Shown: piece by piece, positions 7,814 through 17,161 of the stretch | Layout of the letters: each line of letters opens with the position of its first letter | Position numbering within the stretch: the first letter of the stretch is position 1 | Notes under the pieces: model-generated | The model's input: the letters and a program-made list of their open reading frames with translations, nothing else | Database searches by the model: none | What the model was told of the DNA's origin: nothing | Source: G965205525 sp965205525 | Lineage (GTDB): Bacteria; Pseudomonadota; Gammaproteobacteria; JABABF01 | Reading direction: 5' to 3' | DNA length: 64,000 nucleotides | NCBI GenBank assembly: GCA_965205525.1 | Contig: OZ242171.1 | Location: forward strand, 558,001-622,000 | Position numbers and translations under genes: made by a program

Positions 7814-8991
7814 CGGTGGCAGGGGGCGGCCTCGCTGGTGCCGCCTTCGGCTGTCTTCTGCAGGCGGCCCGCCGGGAGGCGGGACTGCCGCCGCCCCGTC
7901 TGCTGGTGGTTGAGCGGGGTGCGCCGCCGCCTGCGGACTTGCCGGATTTCAGCAGCCCCTCTGTTGCCCTGTCCCGGCGCAGCGTGCAGATTTTCAGGCG
8001 TATCGGCCTGTGGCAGGCCTTGGCGCCCCGGGCCGCTCCGGTCTGCCGGGTGCGGGTAGTGCAGTCAGGGTACCCGGACACCCTGCAGATGGACTGCCGG
8101 CGGGAGGGCTGGGACAGCCTCAGCTGGCAGGTGGAGAGCCCCCGCCTCCTGCGCATTCTCTGGGATGCGCTGGAGAAGGACGGTGCAGAGATTCGCCCCG
8201 CCGTTTCGGTGACGGCGCCCCGCCCCCTGCCTGCAGGCGGCTTCGCCTTCAGCCTGGAAGGGCAGGGGAAGAGTGCTTCCCTCTCCACGGGACTCCTGGT
8301 CGCCGCGGACGGTCCCCGCTCCCCCCTGCGGGAAGCTCTTCGTATCGCCACCGTCGCCGCCGCCGAGCCGAACAGCATTCTTCTCGCCAATATTGCCGTC
8401 GCCGCCCCCCCGCCCCCGGAGGTTCGGGAGCATTTCCTGCCCGACGGCGCCCTGGTGGTGCTGCCCCTGCCGCCCCTCGGCGAAGAGGAGCGTGTGCTGG
8501 CGGTCCGGGTCGCCTCGCCGGAGTGCTGCACCGCCTTGGCAGAGGAGGAGGAGGGGCAGTTTTTAGCGGGTCTGCAGGACATTCTGGGGGAGGCTCCCCG
8601 CCTTTTGCGAATCGGCACCCGACGAGTGCAGAAGCTGCAGATAGTGCAGGCGGCGGAGCAGGTGCGCCGGGGTCTGGTGCTCTTGGGGCAGTCCGCCCAT
8701 TCACTGCATCCGGCGGGAGCCCAGGGTTTTAATCTTGCCCTCCGGGACGCGGCAGCCCTGGCGCAATTTCTGACCGAGGCGCACTTGGCAGGACAGCCTC
8801 CCGGCGACTTGGGTGTGCTGCAGCGCTACGCCGCTTCCCGCCGTGCCGACCAGTTCCGCACCGCCGCTCTGACCCGTGCCCTGGCCCCTCGTCGCCGCCC
8901 CCTGCCCTGGGTGCGGGGCCCCCTTATCAGCCTGCTCCGGCTGGCTCCCCCCCTGCAGTCGCTCCTGGTGCGCCGTGCCGCCGGATTTTGA
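7789..8991 (+). CDS. ubiH: Ubiquinone biosynthesis hydroxylase, UbiH-like
   Basis: This 400-residue FAD-dependent monooxygenase belongs to the UbiH/UbiF/COQ6 family. The N-terminal dinucleotide motif is VAGGGLAGAAFG (residues 10-21). The second FAD motif reads LLGQSAHSLHPAGAQGFNLA, with Gln where many relatives have the Asp of GDAAH; E. coli UbiH also deviates there (Asn). A UbiH-like enzyme hydroxylates the ring of the ubiquinone precursor. Its start lies 25 bases inside pepP, and it overlaps the next hydroxylase gene by 17 bases, so the three genes form one operon. The assignment UbiH rather than a sister hydroxylase rests partly on gene order. Confidence 0.85.
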   Translation: MDGSGPELTVAGGGLAGAAFGCLLQAARREAGLPPPRLLVVERGAPPPADLPDFSSPSVALSRRSVQIFRRIGLWQALAPRAAPVCRVRVVQSGYPDTLQMDCRREGWDSLSWQVESPRLLRILWDALEKDGAEIRPAVSVTAPRPLPAGGFAFSLEGQGKSASLSTGLLVAADGPRSPLREALRIATVAAAEPNSILLANIAVAAPPPPEVREHFLPDGALVVLPLPPLGEEERVLAVRVASPECCTALAEEEEGQFLAGLQDILGEAPRLLRIGTRRVQKLQIVQAAEQVRRGLVLLGQSAHSLHPAGAQGFNLALRDAAALAQFLTEAHLAGQPPGDLGVLQRYAASRRADQFRTAALTRALAPRRRPLPWVRGPLISLLRLAPPLQSLLVRRAAGF

Positions 8992-10219
8992 TGTCGCCGT
9001 AATCGGTGCCGGTGCCGTTGGGGGCGCACTGGCATTGGCCCTGGCGGATTCCTCCCCTCATTCCGCCGGCAGCCGGCCTCTGCGGGTGGCTCTGGTGGAA
9101 GGCCGCTCCCTCTCTGCCGAATGGCCCCCCGCCCCCCGGGAAGCAGAGGATTTTGACCCTCGGGTCAGCACGCTCAGCCCGGCTTCCAAAAGCTTCTTAG
9201 ATGATTTGAGGCTGTGGGAGCCTGCGGCAGGGCAGGGCGTATCTGTTTTTCGGCGGATGAGCGTGTGGGACGGGGGCGGTACCGGCCGCATCTGCTTCCG
9301 GGCCGAGGAGGCAGGTGCCGATGCCTTGGGCTGGCTCATGGAAAACCGCCTGCTGGCCGCCGCCACGGCCGAGCGGCTGCGGGCTGAGCCCGGCATACAG
9401 CTCTTGGAGGGCATCTATCTGGAGGAGCTGCTGAGCAGCTCTGGTTCTGTTCTTTTGCGCCTGTCGGACGGGAGAGAGCTGCAGGCCGCTCTGGTCGTGG
9501 GGACGGATGGCGGCTCCTCCCGGGTGCGCCGCCTGGCGGGCTTTCCGGTGCGGGAATGGGATACCGGCCAGACAGCCATCGTCGGCACCGTGCAGACGGA
9601 ACTGCCCCACGGGAGCACCGCTTGGCAGTGTTTTCGTGAGAAGGGCACCCTCGCTATTCTCCCCCTGCACGATTCCAGCGGCAGCGGACGATTTTCCTCT
9701 TTTGTCTGGTCTCTCAACCGGACGGTGGCAGAAGAGATCATGGCCCTCAGCGATGCCGCCTTCGCCACCGCCTTTGAACGAGCCTGCGACAGCTGCCTGG
9801 GGCCTGTGGTGCGGGCAGGCCCGCGTTTCTCTTTTCCTCTCTGGCAGCGCTGGGCCTCCCCGGTGCGAGGGCGGATCGTGCTCGCCGGCGATGCGGCGCA
9901 CACGATTCACCCCTTGGCGGGGCAGGGGGTCAACCTGGGGCTGGAAGATGCGAGGGTGCTGGCGGAGGAGCTGCTGCGCTGGCGGGCCCGGGAGGGCAGC
10001 ACGGGGGATTCCTTTCCCCTGCTGCGCTATCGCCGCCGCCGCAAGGAGCACAGCTTGGGCATGCTGGCTGCCATGAGCGGCTTTCAGCGGCTGTTTGCCG
10101 CCCGGGCGCCGACTGTGCGCTGGCTGCGTGGAATCGGGCTCTGCGGGGTGGACCGTCTGCCTCCCCTCAAAAGGCTTTTCATGCGGGAGGCGATGGGACA
10201 GGAATTGCGCGAAATCTAA
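8975..10219 (+). CDS. ubiI: Ubiquinone biosynthesis hydroxylase, UbiI/UbiF-like
   Basis: This is a 414-residue paralogue of the preceding gene. It has FDVAVIGAGAVGGALALALA at the N-terminus, the family DG-type motif VVGTDGGSSRVRRLAGF and a canonical GRIVLAGDAAHTIHPLAGQG motif. The GTG at 8975 is preferred because it begins two residues before the FAD strand; the upstream in-frame ATG at 8876 would add about 33 residues unlike the family. The third-gene position after pepP-ubiH corresponds to visC/ubiI, the C5 hydroxylase of ubiquinone synthesis, but COQ6-family members are hard to tell apart by eye. Confidence 0.8.
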   Translation: MPPDFDVAVIGAGAVGGALALALADSSPHSAGSRPLRVALVEGRSLSAEWPPAPREAEDFDPRVSTLSPASKSFLDDLRLWEPAAGQGVSVFRRMSVWDGGGTGRICFRAEEAGADALGWLMENRLLAAATAERLRAEPGIQLLEGIYLEELLSSSGSVLLRLSDGRELQAALVVGTDGGSSRVRRLAGFPVREWDTGQTAIVGTVQTELPHGSTAWQCFREKGTLAILPLHDSSGSGRFSSFVWSLNRTVAEEIMALSDAAFATAFERACDSCLGPVVRAGPRFSFPLWQRWASPVRGRIVLAGDAAHTIHPLAGQGVNLGLEDARVLAEELLRWRAREGSTGDSFPLLRYRRRRKEHSLGMLAAMSGFQRLFAARAPTVRWLRGIGLCGVDRLPPLKRLFMREAMGQELREI

Positions 10220-10220
10220 T

Positions 10221-10239
10221 ATATAATCATTCTTATTTG
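10221..10239 (+). promoter_or_regulatory. Possible Fur box before the iron transporter genes
   Basis: In the 48-base AT-rich gap before the binding-protein gene, TATAATCATTCTT (10222-10234) matches 10 of 13 positions of a Fur half-site core GATAATCATTATC. Iron-uptake genes of this type are usually Fur-repressed, so position and content agree. The match is imperfect. Confidence 0.4.
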
Positions 10240-10267
10240 CTTTTAGGCAAAATCTGGCAGCAGCACC

Positions 10268-11323
10268 ATGCGCGCATCAGTCCCTGAACGTATCCGCTCT
10301 TCGCTGCCTGCCTTGGTCCTTGTTCCTGTTCTTTCGTTTTCCCTGGCTGCCTGCGGCAGAGACGAGTCGTCCCCCCCGGAGATCTCCGTTTATTCCGCCC
10401 GCAAGGAGCACTTAATCAAACCCCTGTTTGACCGCTACACGGAGCATACCGGGGTGCGCATTCGCTACCTTACCGATGAGGCGGCCCCGCTTCTGGTGCG
10501 CCTGGAGGCGGAGGGCAAGCACACCCCGGCGGACCTGCTGCTCACGGTGGATGCTGGCAACCTCTGGCAGGCGGCGGAGCGCGGGCTCCTGGCAAAGGTG
10601 GATTCGCCGCTTCTTGAGAGCGCTGTGCCCGCTCATCTGCGCGACCCCGAGAGCCGCTGGTTTGGTCTCTCCCTCAGGGCACGCTCTATCGTTTATTCCA
10701 CCGAGCGGGTGCAGTCCGAAGAGTTGCAGGGATACCCGGAGCTGGCGGAGCTGCGCTGGCGCGGCCGCCTGTGCCTGCGCACCGGGGAGAAGGTCTATAA
10801 CCGCTCTCTGGTGGCCTCCTTTATTTATCATTTCGGTGAGGAGCGCACCTTGCAGATCCTGCGGGGCTGGGTGGCAAATCTGAGCTTGCCGCCCTTCGCC
10901 AGCGATACCCATGCCATGGAGGCGGTGCTGGCGGGGAACTGCGATGTCACCATCGTCAACAGCTATTACTTTGGCCGCCTGCAGAGTCGCTACGCCGAGG
11001 AGGGCAAAAGTATTCCCCTGGCAATTTTCTGGCCCGACGGGGAGGGGCGCCCGGGGGTGCATATCAATGTTTCCGGAGCTGGCGTCCTGCGCCATGCGCC
11101 GCACCCGGACCTCGCCCAGGCCCTCTTGGAGTGGCTCGCTGGCCCCGAGGCACAGTATCTGTTTGCCGCTTCCAACATGGAGTATCCGGTGCACCCGGAG
11201 GTGACAGCTGTCCCCCAGGTGGCGGCCTGGGGAAGCTTTCGGGCAGACCGCATGAACGTGGCTGATCTCGGCCGCCTGCAGGCGAAGGCCGTGCAGCTTA
11301 TCAGCCGGGCAGGCTATCGCTGA
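10268..11323 (+). CDS. Iron(III) ABC transporter substrate-binding lipoprotein (FbpA/FutA-like)
   Basis: The protein has 351 residues. The N-terminal export signal ends in a lipobox (SLAAC, Cys29), so it should be anchored on the periplasmic side or outer leaflet. The mature part starts EISVYSARKEHLIKPLFDRY, the standard opening of FbpA/FutA iron-binding proteins. The region VNSYYFGRLQ supplies the paired tyrosines that bind Fe(III) in this family. The permease gene follows after 84 bases. No ATPase gene is found next to them. Confidence 0.88.
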   Translation: MRASVPERIRSSLPALVLVPVLSFSLAACGRDESSPPEISVYSARKEHLIKPLFDRYTEHTGVRIRYLTDEAAPLLVRLEAEGKHTPADLLLTVDAGNLWQAAERGLLAKVDSPLLESAVPAHLRDPESRWFGLSLRARSIVYSTERVQSEELQGYPELAELRWRGRLCLRTGEKVYNRSLVASFIYHFGEERTLQILRGWVANLSLPPFASDTHAMEAVLAGNCDVTIVNSYYFGRLQSRYAEEGKSIPLAIFWPDGEGRPGVHINVSGAGVLRHAPHPDLAQALLEWLAGPEAQYLFAASNMEYPVHPEVTAVPQVAAWGSFRADRMNVADLGRLQAKAVQLISRAGYR

Positions 11324-11407
11324 GCTCTTCCTCCGACGGCGGTATCGGCAAGAAGCTCGCCGCCCTCTGAATAGGAGCGGGCGCATATCTCTCTCGCTGC
11401 CAGACAG

Positions 11408-13123
11408 ATGACAGTGTCCGGCACCTTCCGCAGGGCAGCGCCCGCATCTGTTTTTCTGCGGATTTTACATCTGACCGCCGGGCTGGCCGTCCTGATGGTC
11501 TTAGCTCCGATTGCGGTCATCCTGCTGAGCTGGGCGGTTGAAACACCCTCCCTGCTGCAACATCTGCCGAGCATCCGTCTGCCGGAAATTCTCTCCAACA
11601 CCCTGGTGCTGATACTGGGTGTGGGCACGCTGGTGACCCTTCTGGGAGTGAGCCTGGCGTGGCTGACCGCCACCTGCGAATTTCCTGGTCGCCGTTATTT
11701 GGACTGGGCCCTGGTGCTGCCCATGGCGATGCCGCCCTACGTGCTGGCCTTTGCTTTTCTCGGCCTCTTTGATATCGGGGGCACAGTGCAGAATGCGTTG
11801 GCGGCATTTTTTGGGCCCGGCATGGTCCAGCTGAATCTGCGCAATCCCGCATCGGTCGTGCTGGTATTCAGCCTCGCCCTGTACCCCTATGTCTATCTGC
11901 TGGTGCGAAGCGCATTTCTCATGCAGGGGGTGGAGCTGCTAGAGGCGGCCCGGGCTCTCGGCCGGCGGCCGGCAGCCGCCTTTTTGGGAACGGTGCTGCC
12001 GGCGGCGCGCCCCGCCTTAGCGGCCGGGCTGGCACTGGTGATGATGGAGACCTTGGCGGATTTCGGCGTGGTTTCGGTTTTCAACTACAACACCTTTACC
12101 ACCGCTATCTACCGCACCTGGATGGGACTCTACGATTTGGCGGCGGCGGCCCAGCTGGCCTCTTTGCTGCTGCTGGTATCCCTGCTGGTGCCCTGGCTGG
12201 AAAGGCTGGCGCGCAGCCGGGCACGCTATACCAGCACCGCCGTCGCCCCTCGCCGCCGTCCCCTGCTGGGCTTTCGGGGCTGGCTGGCCGCCTGTTATGC
12301 GCTGCTCGTGCTGACCCTCGGTTTCCTGCTGCCCCTGATCCAGCTGGGAGTCTGGGCTTGGCCTTCCCTGTCGGATTTGGGCGAGCGCTACGGGGGGCTG
12401 GTGTTCCACAGCCTTGTGCTGGCGGGGATTACTACCTTGGCGACCCTTCTGCTGGCCCTGCTCTTGGCCCTGCTCCGCCATCGCCGTCCCACACCGCTGG
12501 TGCAGCTGACGGTCTCCCTGGCCAGCACTGGCTACGCCCTGCCGGGCACGGTGCTGGCGGTCGGTCTCGTGCTGGCCCTGGGCTGGCTCCTGCAGGTGCT
12601 GCCAGAGGACGCCCCTTGGGTGCGCTTCCTGCTGCCCGGCAGCTTCGGCATTCTCGTCGTCGCCTACATGGCCCGCTTCCTGGCAGTAGCCCTGGCACCC
12701 CTGGAGAGCGGCCTGGTGCGGGTGCGCCCGGTCCTGACCGAGGCGGCCCAGAACCTTGGCGCAAGTCGTCCCCGCATTCTGCGCCGCATCTATCTGCCGC
12801 TGCTGACCCCGGCCGCAGGCACCGCTTTTGCCCTGGTGTTCGTGGAGGTGATGCGGGAGATGCCGGCCACTCTCTTGCTGCGCCCCTTCGGCTGGGATAC
12901 CTTGGCGGTACGTATCTTTGAGATGACTTCAGAGGGGGAATGGCAGCGGGCGGCAGTGCCGGCCCTGGTGCTGGTGCTGGTCAGCCTGGTGCCGATGGCC
13001 CTCGCCCTGGGGAGCACGGTATCGGGGGCGGGTGGCAGAGCCTTTCGCTTTCCTGTCCTGCGCTGGGAGGCCTTTCGCTTCTCTTCCATGCGCCTGCGGG
13101 GCGGTTCTCGTCTGCTAGAATAA
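11408..13123 (+). CDS. Iron(III) ABC transporter permease, fused two-half type (FbpB-like)
   Basis: This 571-residue membrane protein has about 12 hydrophobic segments and two ABC-permease EAA loops, EAARALGRRPAAAFLGTVLP near residue 180 and EAAQNLGASRPRILRRIYLP near residue 445. Together they show two fused half-permeases as in FbpB. It would move iron released by the preceding binding protein across the inner membrane. Its ATPase partner is not in the window and must be supplied from elsewhere. Confidence 0.9.
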   Translation: MTVSGTFRRAAPASVFLRILHLTAGLAVLMVLAPIAVILLSWAVETPSLLQHLPSIRLPEILSNTLVLILGVGTLVTLLGVSLAWLTATCEFPGRRYLDWALVLPMAMPPYVLAFAFLGLFDIGGTVQNALAAFFGPGMVQLNLRNPASVVLVFSLALYPYVYLLVRSAFLMQGVELLEAARALGRRPAAAFLGTVLPAARPALAAGLALVMMETLADFGVVSVFNYNTFTTAIYRTWMGLYDLAAAAQLASLLLLVSLLVPWLERLARSRARYTSTAVAPRRRPLLGFRGWLAACYALLVLTLGFLLPLIQLGVWAWPSLSDLGERYGGLVFHSLVLAGITTLATLLLALLLALLRHRRPTPLVQLTVSLASTGYALPGTVLAVGLVLALGWLLQVLPEDAPWVRFLLPGSFGILVVAYMARFLAVALAPLESGLVRVRPVLTEAAQNLGASRPRILRRIYLPLLTPAAGTAFALVFVEVMREMPATLLLRPFGWDTLAVRIFEMTSEGEWQRAAVPALVLVLVSLVPMALALGSTVSGAGGRAFRFPVLRWEAFRFSSMRLRGGSRLLE

Positions 13124-13159
13124 ATCCCTTCTGCAAATATGCTGGCCCCGGAGGGCTGT

Positions 13160-13912
13160 ATGAAAGTGCTAGTGCCCGTCAAGCGGGTGGCAGATGCCAA
13201 CATTAAAGTGCGCCCGAAAAGCGACGGCAGCGGGGCGGATTTAGCCAACGTCAAGATGGCTATTAACCCCTTCTGCGAAATCGCTGTGGAGGAGGCGGTG
13301 CGCCTCAAGGAAGCGGGGATAGCCTCCGAGGTGGTGGCGGTCTCGGCGGGGGACAAGGCCTGCCAAGAGCAGATCCGAACCGCTCTGGCCCTCGGTGCCG
13401 ACCGCGGCATCCTGGTGGAGAGCGATGCCGAGCTGCAGTCCCTGGCGGTGGCCAAGATTCTGAAGGCGCTGGTGGAGCGAGAACAGCCAGAGCTGGTCAT
13501 CCTTGGCAAGCAGTCCATAGACGGGGACAACAACCAGACCGGCCAGATGCTGGCAGCTCTGACCGGCATGCCCCAGGGCACCTTTGCCTCGGAACTGAAG
13601 GTGGAGGGGGAGAAGCTGCGGGTCACCCGGGAAGTGGACGGCGGCCTGCAGACCCTGCAGCTGTGCCTGCCGGCGGTGGTGAGCACCGACCTCCGGCTGA
13701 ATGAGCCCCGCTACGCATCGCTGCCCAATATCATGAAGGCCAAGAAGAAGGAGATTGAAGTTTTAACCCCGGAAGATTTGGGCGTAGATGTATCGCCTCG
13801 TCTGCGTCTTCTGCAGGTGGAGCCCCCGGCGGAGCGCCAGGAGGGCGTGCGGGTGAGTTCGGTGGAAGAGCTGATAGACAAGCTGCGCAATGAGGCAAAG
13901 GTGGTGTCATGA
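13160..13912 (+). CDS. etfB: Electron transfer flavoprotein beta subunit
   Basis: The protein has 250 residues. The ATG at 13160 is chosen because it gives MKVLVPVKRVADANIKVRP, the usual N-terminus. The family signature around the AMP-binding loop is seen as ILGKQSIDGDNNQTGQMLAA. A conserved recognition-loop-type segment, RYASLPNIMKAKKKEI, is also present. EtfAB carries electrons from acyl-CoA and other dehydrogenases to ETF-QO, whose gene begins this window. It overlaps etfA by four bases (ATGA). Confidence 0.96.
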   Translation: MKVLVPVKRVADANIKVRPKSDGSGADLANVKMAINPFCEIAVEEAVRLKEAGIASEVVAVSAGDKACQEQIRTALALGADRGILVESDAELQSLAVAKILKALVEREQPELVILGKQSIDGDNNQTGQMLAALTGMPQGTFASELKVEGEKLRVTREVDGGLQTLQLCLPAVVSTDLRLNEPRYASLPNIMKAKKKEIEVLTPEDLGVDVSPRLRLLQVEPPAERQEGVRVSSVEELIDKLRNEAKVVS

Positions 13913-14838
13913 GTACGCTGGTCATCGCAGAGCACGACAACCTTTCCCTGAAGGATGCGAGCCGTTGCACCGTGGCCGCCGCCCGCCAGCTGGACGGCCC
14001 GGTGAGCGTGCTGGTGGCGGGTGAAAACTGCGCGGATGCCGCCCGCGCCGCCGCCGCTTTAGAGGGTGTAGACAAGGTGCTGGTCTGCGATGCTCCCGCC
14101 TGTGCCCATCAGCTGGCAGAGAATATCGCCGCCTTGGTGGCGCGCCTTGCCGACGGCTGCACGCATCTTCTCGCCCCCGCCACTACCACCGGCAAAAACT
14201 TAATGCCGAGAGTGGCGGCGCTTTTGGATGTAGCTTCGGTCTCCGATGTGATCGCCATAGAGGGAGCGGACACTTTCAAGCGGCCGATTTATGCCGGCAA
14301 CATCATTGCCACCGTGCAGTCTGCCGACCCGGTGAAAGTGCTGACGGTGCGCACCACCGCCTTTGATGCCGTGCCCGACGGCGGCGATGCAGCCCCCATA
14401 GAGGAGGTGCCGCCCCCTGAGGACAGCGGCCTGTCCGCCTTTGTAGAAGAGGCGATGTCCGAGTCCGAGCGCCCTGAGCTGACCGAGGCCAGGGTGATCA
14501 TCTCCGGCGGGCGCGGTATGGGCAGCGGCGAAAACTTCAAGCTGCTGGAGACGGTAGCCGACAAGCTGGGGGCGGCCATCGGCGCTTCCCGGGCCGCCGT
14601 GGACGCAGGCTTTGTACCCAACGATATGCAGGTGGGGCAGACCGGAAAGATAGTCGCTCCAGAACTTTACATCGCGGTGGGTATTTCCGGCGCCATTCAG
14701 CATTTGGCGGGCATGAAAGACAGCCGCGTCATCGTGGCGATTAACAAAGACGAGGAGGCGCCTATCTTTCAGGTGGCTGACTACGGTTTGGTGGCAGACC
14801 TCTTTGAAGCCGTGCCGGAACTGGAAAAACTTTTATAA
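13909..14838 (+). CDS. etfA: Electron transfer flavoprotein alpha subunit
   Basis: The protein has 309 residues. The C-terminal FAD-binding domain contains SGGRGMGSGENFKLLE, GASRAAVDAGF, GQTGKIVAPELYIAVGISGA and AINKDEEAPIFQVADYGLV, all hallmark ETF-alpha segments. It forms the heterodimer with EtfB and binds FAD. The gene is convergent with the DUF934 gene, 28 bases away, with no clear terminator hairpin between them. Confidence 0.96.
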   Translation: MSTLVIAEHDNLSLKDASRCTVAAARQLDGPVSVLVAGENCADAARAAAALEGVDKVLVCDAPACAHQLAENIAALVARLADGCTHLLAPATTTGKNLMPRVAALLDVASVSDVIAIEGADTFKRPIYAGNIIATVQSADPVKVLTVRTTAFDAVPDGGDAAPIEEVPPPEDSGLSAFVEEAMSESERPELTEARVIISGGRGMGSGENFKLLETVADKLGAAIGASRAAVDAGFVPNDMQVGQTGKIVAPELYIAVGISGAIQHLAGMKDSRVIVAINKDEEAPIFQVADYGLVADLFEAVPELEKLL

Positions 14839-14866
14839 AGACCTGTCGGTATAAACCTGCTCTGCC

Positions 14867-15370
14867 TCAGTGTTTTCGGAATAGAGGCTTGGGATCATCC
14901 ACTGAGCCCTGATAGCTGACATGAAAATCTTCAAAGTGCGCCAGAGATTCTTCTAGTTTTTCCTGGTTTTCCAGCAGGAAGGCATCAAAGCCGCAGCGTT
15001 TCAGATAGAACAGCTGGTCCCGGATAAATGCGCCGACCGCCCGCAGCTCCCCTTTAAAGCCGTAACGCTCCCGCAGCAGCCGCCCGGTGGAAAAGCCGCG
15101 CCCGTCGGTCAGGGCGGGGAAGTCCACGGCGATCAGCGGCAGCCGGGCGCAGTCGTCTTGAAGGGCATCTGCGCTTTCATCGCTGGCCAGGAGCACCCCG
15201 ATCTCGCCCCGCTTCAGCCACTCTGAGCGACGCTCCTGCCACAGCGTCAGAGGCACGATGATCGCCCCCGGCGGAATCTTCGGAGGATCTCCCTCCCGGC
15301 TCTCTGCCCACTGCCAGCTATCCTCGCAGATGCGGGCAACACCCTCTTGCAGTTTAATCAGCCGCGGCAT
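14867..15370 (-). CDS. DUF934 family protein linked to sulfite reductase
   Basis: This 167-residue protein matches the DUF934 family (YGFKGELRAVGAFIRDQLFYL, then RCGFDAFLL). These proteins sit between a siroheme sulfite/nitrite reductase and cysH in many proteobacteria and are often labelled as probable oxidoreductases, without a settled function. The ATG at 15370 is preferred (MPRLIKLQEG), overlapping the end of the reductase gene by 17 bases. No cysH follows here. Confidence 0.82.
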   Translation of the reverse strand: MPRLIKLQEGVARICEDSWQWAESREGDPPKIPPGAIIVPLTLWQERRSEWLKRGEIGVLLASDESADALQDDCARLPLIAVDFPALTDGRGFSTGRLLRERYGFKGELRAVGAFIRDQLFYLKRCGFDAFLLENQEKLEESLAHFEDFHVSYQGSVDDPKPLFRKH

Positions 15371-17024
15371 AGGCGCGCTCGCGGAATGCCTCAATGCCGA
15401 TGCGCCGGCAGGTGTCTAAAAAGCTTTCATCCTCGCTGCGCTGTTCTGCGTACACTTGCAGAATTTTTTCCACCACGGCGGGGATTTCCTCTTGGGGGAA
15501 GGAGGGGCCGAGTATGGTGCCGAGGGTTGCCTCATGTCGTCGGCCGGCGTTGCCGCCGATGGACACCTGGTAGCACTCCCGCCCCTTCTTGTCCACTCCG
15601 AGAATGCCGATATGCCCCACGTGGTGATGACCGCAGGCATTCATGCAGCCGGAGATGTTGAGGTTGATATCTCCCAAGTCGTGCAGGTAGTCCAAGTCTT
15701 CAAACTTGCGCTGCAGGGCCTCCGCCACCGGTATTGACTTGGCGTTAGCCAGGGAGCAGTAATCTCCCCCCGGGCAGCAGATGATATCGTTCAGGGTGCC
15801 GATGTTCGGTGTTGCCAGGCCGTCTCGTCGCAGCGCCTGCCACAGGGCGTGGAGTTTGTCCCGGGGCACATCCGCCAGCACCAGGTTCTGCTCGTGCGTG
15901 GTGCGCGCCTCGCCGCCGGAAAAGGTATCTGCCAAGTCTGCCACCCGCTCCATCTCCGTGTCGCTGATATCCCCGGGCGGCATTCCCGTGCGCTTGAGAG
16001 ACAGGGACACGATGGCGTAGCCCGGCTCCCGGTGGGCTTCTGCGTTGCGTTTCAGCCAGCGGTCAAAGTCCGGCTCCCGGAGTCGCTGGCGGGCAATGCT
16101 CAAGGCGACGGCTTTTACATCCACCGGCGGGTAATCCCGTGGGGTGAAATCCTTCTGCACCCGCTCAATCTCTTCTCTGGTCAGGGTGCCCGGCCCGTCT
16201 TTTGTATGCGCCCAGTCCTCTTCTACCAGGCGGGCAAATTCCTCGGTGCCGAGGGCTTTCACCAAGATCTTGATGCGCGCCTTGTAGCGATTGTCCCGCC
16301 GCCCCAGCAGGTTGTAGACCCTGAGTATGGATTCTAAATAGATGAGCAGATGCTGCTCCGGCAGGAAATCACGGATCACCCGGCCGATGGCCGGGGTGCG
16401 CCCGAGACCGCCGCCGACCAGCACCCGAAAACCGATGGTGCCATCTTTCCCGCGCTGCATCTGCAGACCGATGTCGTGCACCGCCGCCGCCGCCCGATCG
16501 TCCCGAGAGGCGCTCACAGCGATCTTGAACTTGCGCGGCAGGAATGCGAACTCCGGGTGAAAGCAGGCCCATTGGCGGATGATCTCGCACCAGGGACGCG
16601 GGTCTTCTATTTCGTCTGGCGCCGCTCCTGCGAATTGGTCGGTGGTGATGTTGCGAATGCAGTTGCCGCTGGTCTGAATGGCGTGCATCTGCACAGCGGC
16701 GAGCCGCTCCAAAATGTCCGGCACCTCTTCCAGCGTAGGCCAGTTGAATTGAATGTTCTGCCGTGTGCTGATGTGCCCGTAGCCTTTGTCGTAGTCCCGG
16801 GCGATGGCGGCCAGCGCCCGCAGCTGGACCGAGGACAGCATGCCGTAGGGGATGGACACCCTGAGCATCGGTGCCAGGCGCTGAATGTACAGCCCGTTCT
16901 GCAGGCGCAGAGGCAGAAACTCGGCATCGCTCATCTCGCCGGCCTGGTACCTCTGCACCTGGCCGCGGAATTGCCGCACCCGCTCGTCCACCAGCTGCTG
17001 GTCGTGCTGACTGTAACGGTACAT
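15354..17024 (-). CDS. cysI: Siroheme-dependent sulfite/nitrite reductase (CysI-like)
   Basis: The protein has 556 residues. The N-terminal ferredoxin-like repeats include GYGHISTRQNIQFNW (residues 81-95), followed by NCIRNITTD. The 4Fe-4S/siroheme ligands are seen as CCPGGDYC (416-423) and SGCMNACGHHH (Cys460 and Cys464). This short type with a DUF934 partner is typical of assimilatory sulfite reduction to sulfide. Nitrite reduction cannot be excluded from sequence. The flavoprotein subunit CysJ is absent nearby, so a ferredoxin-type donor is possible. Confidence 0.87.
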   Translation of the reverse strand: MYRYSQHDQQLVDERVRQFRGQVQRYQAGEMSDAEFLPLRLQNGLYIQRLAPMLRVSIPYGMLSSVQLRALAAIARDYDKGYGHISTRQNIQFNWPTLEEVPDILERLAAVQMHAIQTSGNCIRNITTDQFAGAAPDEIEDPRPWCEIIRQWACFHPEFAFLPRKFKIAVSASRDDRAAAAVHDIGLQMQRGKDGTIGFRVLVGGGLGRTPAIGRVIRDFLPEQHLLIYLESILRVYNLLGRRDNRYKARIKILVKALGTEEFARLVEEDWAHTKDGPGTLTREEIERVQKDFTPRDYPPVDVKAVALSIARQRLREPDFDRWLKRNAEAHREPGYAIVSLSLKRTGMPPGDISDTEMERVADLADTFSGGEARTTHEQNLVLADVPRDKLHALWQALRRDGLATPNIGTLNDIICCPGGDYCSLANAKSIPVAEALQRKFEDLDYLHDLGDINLNISGCMNACGHHHVGHIGILGVDKKGRECYQVSIGGNAGRRHEATLGTILGPSFPQEEIPAVVEKILQVYAEQRSEDESFLDTCRRIGIEAFRERAYAAAD

Positions 17025-17123
17025 GATGGTTCGTGCTTTGGCCTGGGTCCATCACGGAGGGGGATGCCCGGGTGTCCTCGGCGACATGCAGCGGAAGCGG
17101 ACATGTCCGGAATGGAGGAAGCC

Positions 17124-17129
17124 TATAAT
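17124..17129 (+). promoter_or_regulatory. Candidate -10 box before the 41-residue peptide gene
   Basis: A TATAAT lies 32 bases before the ATG at 17162, in the gap divergent from cysI. The -35 region 17 bases upstream is poor. Confidence 0.35.
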
Positions 17130-17161
17130 AGCATGAGCCTTCAGCGGCGGTCTTTTTAATT

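Noticed and set aside
8010..8732. Plus-strand frame inside ubiH
   Set aside because: Glycine/proline/arginine-rich shadow of the GC-rich ubiH gene in another frame.
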